The notes below the pieces were generated by a model. That model was given only the letters and a program-made list of their open reading frames with translations. It made no database searches and was not told the origin of the DNA. From the NCBI GenBank assembly GCA_028821635.1, contig JAPPDO010000041.1, positions 1 through 7,506 on the forward strand: a stretch of 7,506 nucleotides of DNA. The letters run 5' to 3'. The position numbers and the translations under genes were made by a program. Shown piece by piece: positions 6,338 through 7,506 of the stretch. Within the stretch, counting starts at the first letter, position 1. Every line of letters begins with the position of its first letter. The stretch is from Ekhidna sp. Lineage in GTDB: Bacteria > Bacteroidota > Bacteroidia > Cytophagales > Cyclobacteriaceae.

Positions 6338-7343
6338 CCTCGAATAGGGTAAACTGATTATTTTCGGTTATTGACCTTTCATATCTGTTTTCTCCCATAA
6401 AATGGTTCTTAACCACCTTGGCTAACTGAAACGCAAAGTTTGGAGCAACTGCATTACCAATTTGATTGAATTGATGCGTCTCGGTTCCTGAGAATTCAAA
6501 CCAGTCAGGGAAACTTTGAAGTCTTGCTGCTTCTCTCGGAGTTAATCTTCTCCTGCGACCATCAGCAAGTTTTACTCTATGCATGTCGCCAGTTGATCCT
6601 GCCAGATTTCTACATGTTAAGGTTCTTGCCGGTTTGTCAAGATAAAGGTCTCTAGGGTTTATACAATGAGAGGCTTTCTCATACTTAGCAACATACTGAT
6701 CCATGGATTTCGTGAGAAACTTGGAGTTTTCATCGTATTGAAAAGCTAATTTTCCAAGAGCACTCCCAACTGTAACCTTACGATTGATTTTAGTGGGAAG
6801 GTTAATTTTTGCTTTGGATCCAATTACAATGACCCTTTCTCTATTTTGAGGAACTTCATAGTCTTTGGCGTTTAGTAAAGAGTATGAAATCTGGTAATCC
6901 AAACTTTCAAGTTCTTTGATTACTTCATGTAAATACCACTTGTTCTTGTAAAGCATTCCACGAACGTTTTCAAAAAGAAGAACTTCCGGGTTGAGTTGCC
7001 TTACTGCTCCAAGGAAAATAGGCAATCCATCTCTAGAGTCTTTTAGACCTAGTTGTTTCCCTCCAACACTGAATGGTTGACACGGCGGGCCTCCAATTAC
7101 GACCTCTGCCTTCGGATATTCAGATTCGGTATTGAGTTTTTCGTTGTAACAATGTCCAAGTAAGTTTTTATTGTATGTCTGAGAAGCATATTCGCCCATC
7201 TCATAACCGACTGTTTTGAATCCGTTTGCTTCAAAACCAAGGGAGAGTCCTCCGCATCCGGCAAACAGATCAACTACGGTTTTATTTAGTTCTTCGTCAA
7301 CCCACGGTTTAAGTTTTTGATTTATTTCTTCCCAGTATTCCAT
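6306..7343 (-). CDS. DNA (cytosine-5)-methyltransferase (system C)
   Basis: C5-cytosine methyltransferase of 345 aa with all main motifs in order: I, DLFAGCGGLSLGF (25-37, AdoMet binding); IV, GGPPCQPFS with nucleophile C88; VI, ENV (125-127); VIII, QNRER (166-170); IX, RLTPREAARLQSFP (266-279); X, QIGNAVAP (294-301). The target-recognition domain lies between VIII and IX (about 175-262) and includes PARTLTCRNLAGSTGDMHR. It is short, which suggests a single target, but the sequence recognised cannot be read off. It is the first gene of a two-gene unit and its last 32 bp overlap the start of endonuclease C, so it should protect the host from that enzyme. Making the methylase first is a common safety order. 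The 107 bp upstream show no convincing promoter or controller gene. Confidence 0.97.
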   Translation of the reverse strand: MEYWEEINQKLKPWVDEELNKTVVDLFAGCGGLSLGFEANGFKTVGYEMGEYASQTYNKNLLGHCYNEKLNTESEYPKAEVVIGGPPCQPFSVGGKQLGLKDSRDGLPIFLGAVRQLNPEVLLFENVRGMLYKNKWYLHEVIKELESLDYQISYSLLNAKDYEVPQNRERVIVIGSKAKINLPTKINRKVTVGSALGKLAFQYDENSKFLTKSMDQYVAKYEKASHCINPRDLYLDKPARTLTCRNLAGSTGDMHRVKLADGRRRRLTPREAARLQSFPDWFEFSGTETHQFNQIGNAVAPNFAFQLAKVVKNHFMGENRYERSITENNQFTLFEDEAIYQPSKI

Positions 7344-7450
7344 TCTTAAAAGTTAAGCAAATTTTGTCAGCTATTTTGAGCATAAAGCATGGCTTATTCA
7401 CTAAAGTAACATTAACTAAACAATTAGCTACATAACAGATTATAAAGGAG

Positions 7451-7504
7451 CTATTCAATACTCTTTTTTAGTGTTTCTACATATTCATAAAAACGCAAAG
7501 TATC
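7451..7504 (-). CDS. C-terminal tail of an unidentified upstream gene (partial)
   Basis: Entering from the window edge, one minus-strand frame reads DTLRFYEYVETLKKSIE and ends at TAG (7453-7451). Its amphipathic, helix-like composition resembles the end of a real protein, and the gene would lie 107 bp upstream of the cytosine methyltransferase on the same strand. Only 17 codons are visible, so neither function nor reality is certain. A small controller protein is possible but unproven. Confidence 0.35.
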   Translation of the reverse strand, partial: DTLRFYEYVETLKKSIE

Positions 7505-7506
7505 AC

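Overview
All recognisable genes lie on the minus strand. They form a restriction-modification (RM) island around one ordinary chromosomal gene. The chromosomal gene is a secreted M1-family aminopeptidase whose signal peptide ends in the 'YSQ' style common in Bacteroidota. With the AT-rich DNA and the absence of strong Shine-Dalgarno sequences, this suggests a Bacteroidota (or close relative) chromosome; the phylum call is an inference. The peptidase is visibly richer in G+C than the RM genes: 29 of 60 bases in 4141-4200 against 16 of 60 in 781-840.

Layout in transcription order, from high to low coordinates: (C) a C5-cytosine methyltransferase (6306-7343) overlapping a BsuBI/PstI-type restriction endonuclease (5327-6337); the M1 peptidase (3388-5220); (B) a PD-(D/E)XK restriction endonuclease whose N-terminus is displaced by a frameshift (2046-3077 plus 3078-3169), overlapping by ATGA a small phage-Dam-like N6-adenine methyltransferase (1462-2049); (A) a clear EcoRV homologue (88-1014), overlapping by ATGA the start of an M.EcoRV-like adenine methyltransferase that runs off the window (1-91). 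That methyltransferase has an in-frame TGA at its codon 21. The tail of one more gene enters at 7451-7504.

The main structural result is a 196-bp direct repeat (961-1156 and 3189-3384, one mismatch). It consists of the leader and first codons of the EcoRV-like gene. System B sits exactly between the two copies as a 2032-bp insert with no transposase and no terminal inverted repeats. The simplest history is that the EcoRV-like system originally followed the peptidase directly. System B then inserted into the 5' end of its endonuclease gene with a long target duplication. This left the EcoRV-like gene intact behind copy 1, left a 19-codon stub in copy 2, and put system B just downstream of a second copy of the EcoRV-like leader.

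Two apparent lesions stand out: a one-base frameshift in endonuclease B and an early stop in the EcoRV-like methyltransferase. If both are real, an apparently intact EcoRV-like nuclease coexists with a broken cognate methylase, which needs an explanation such as cross-protection, readthrough, non-expression or sequencing error.
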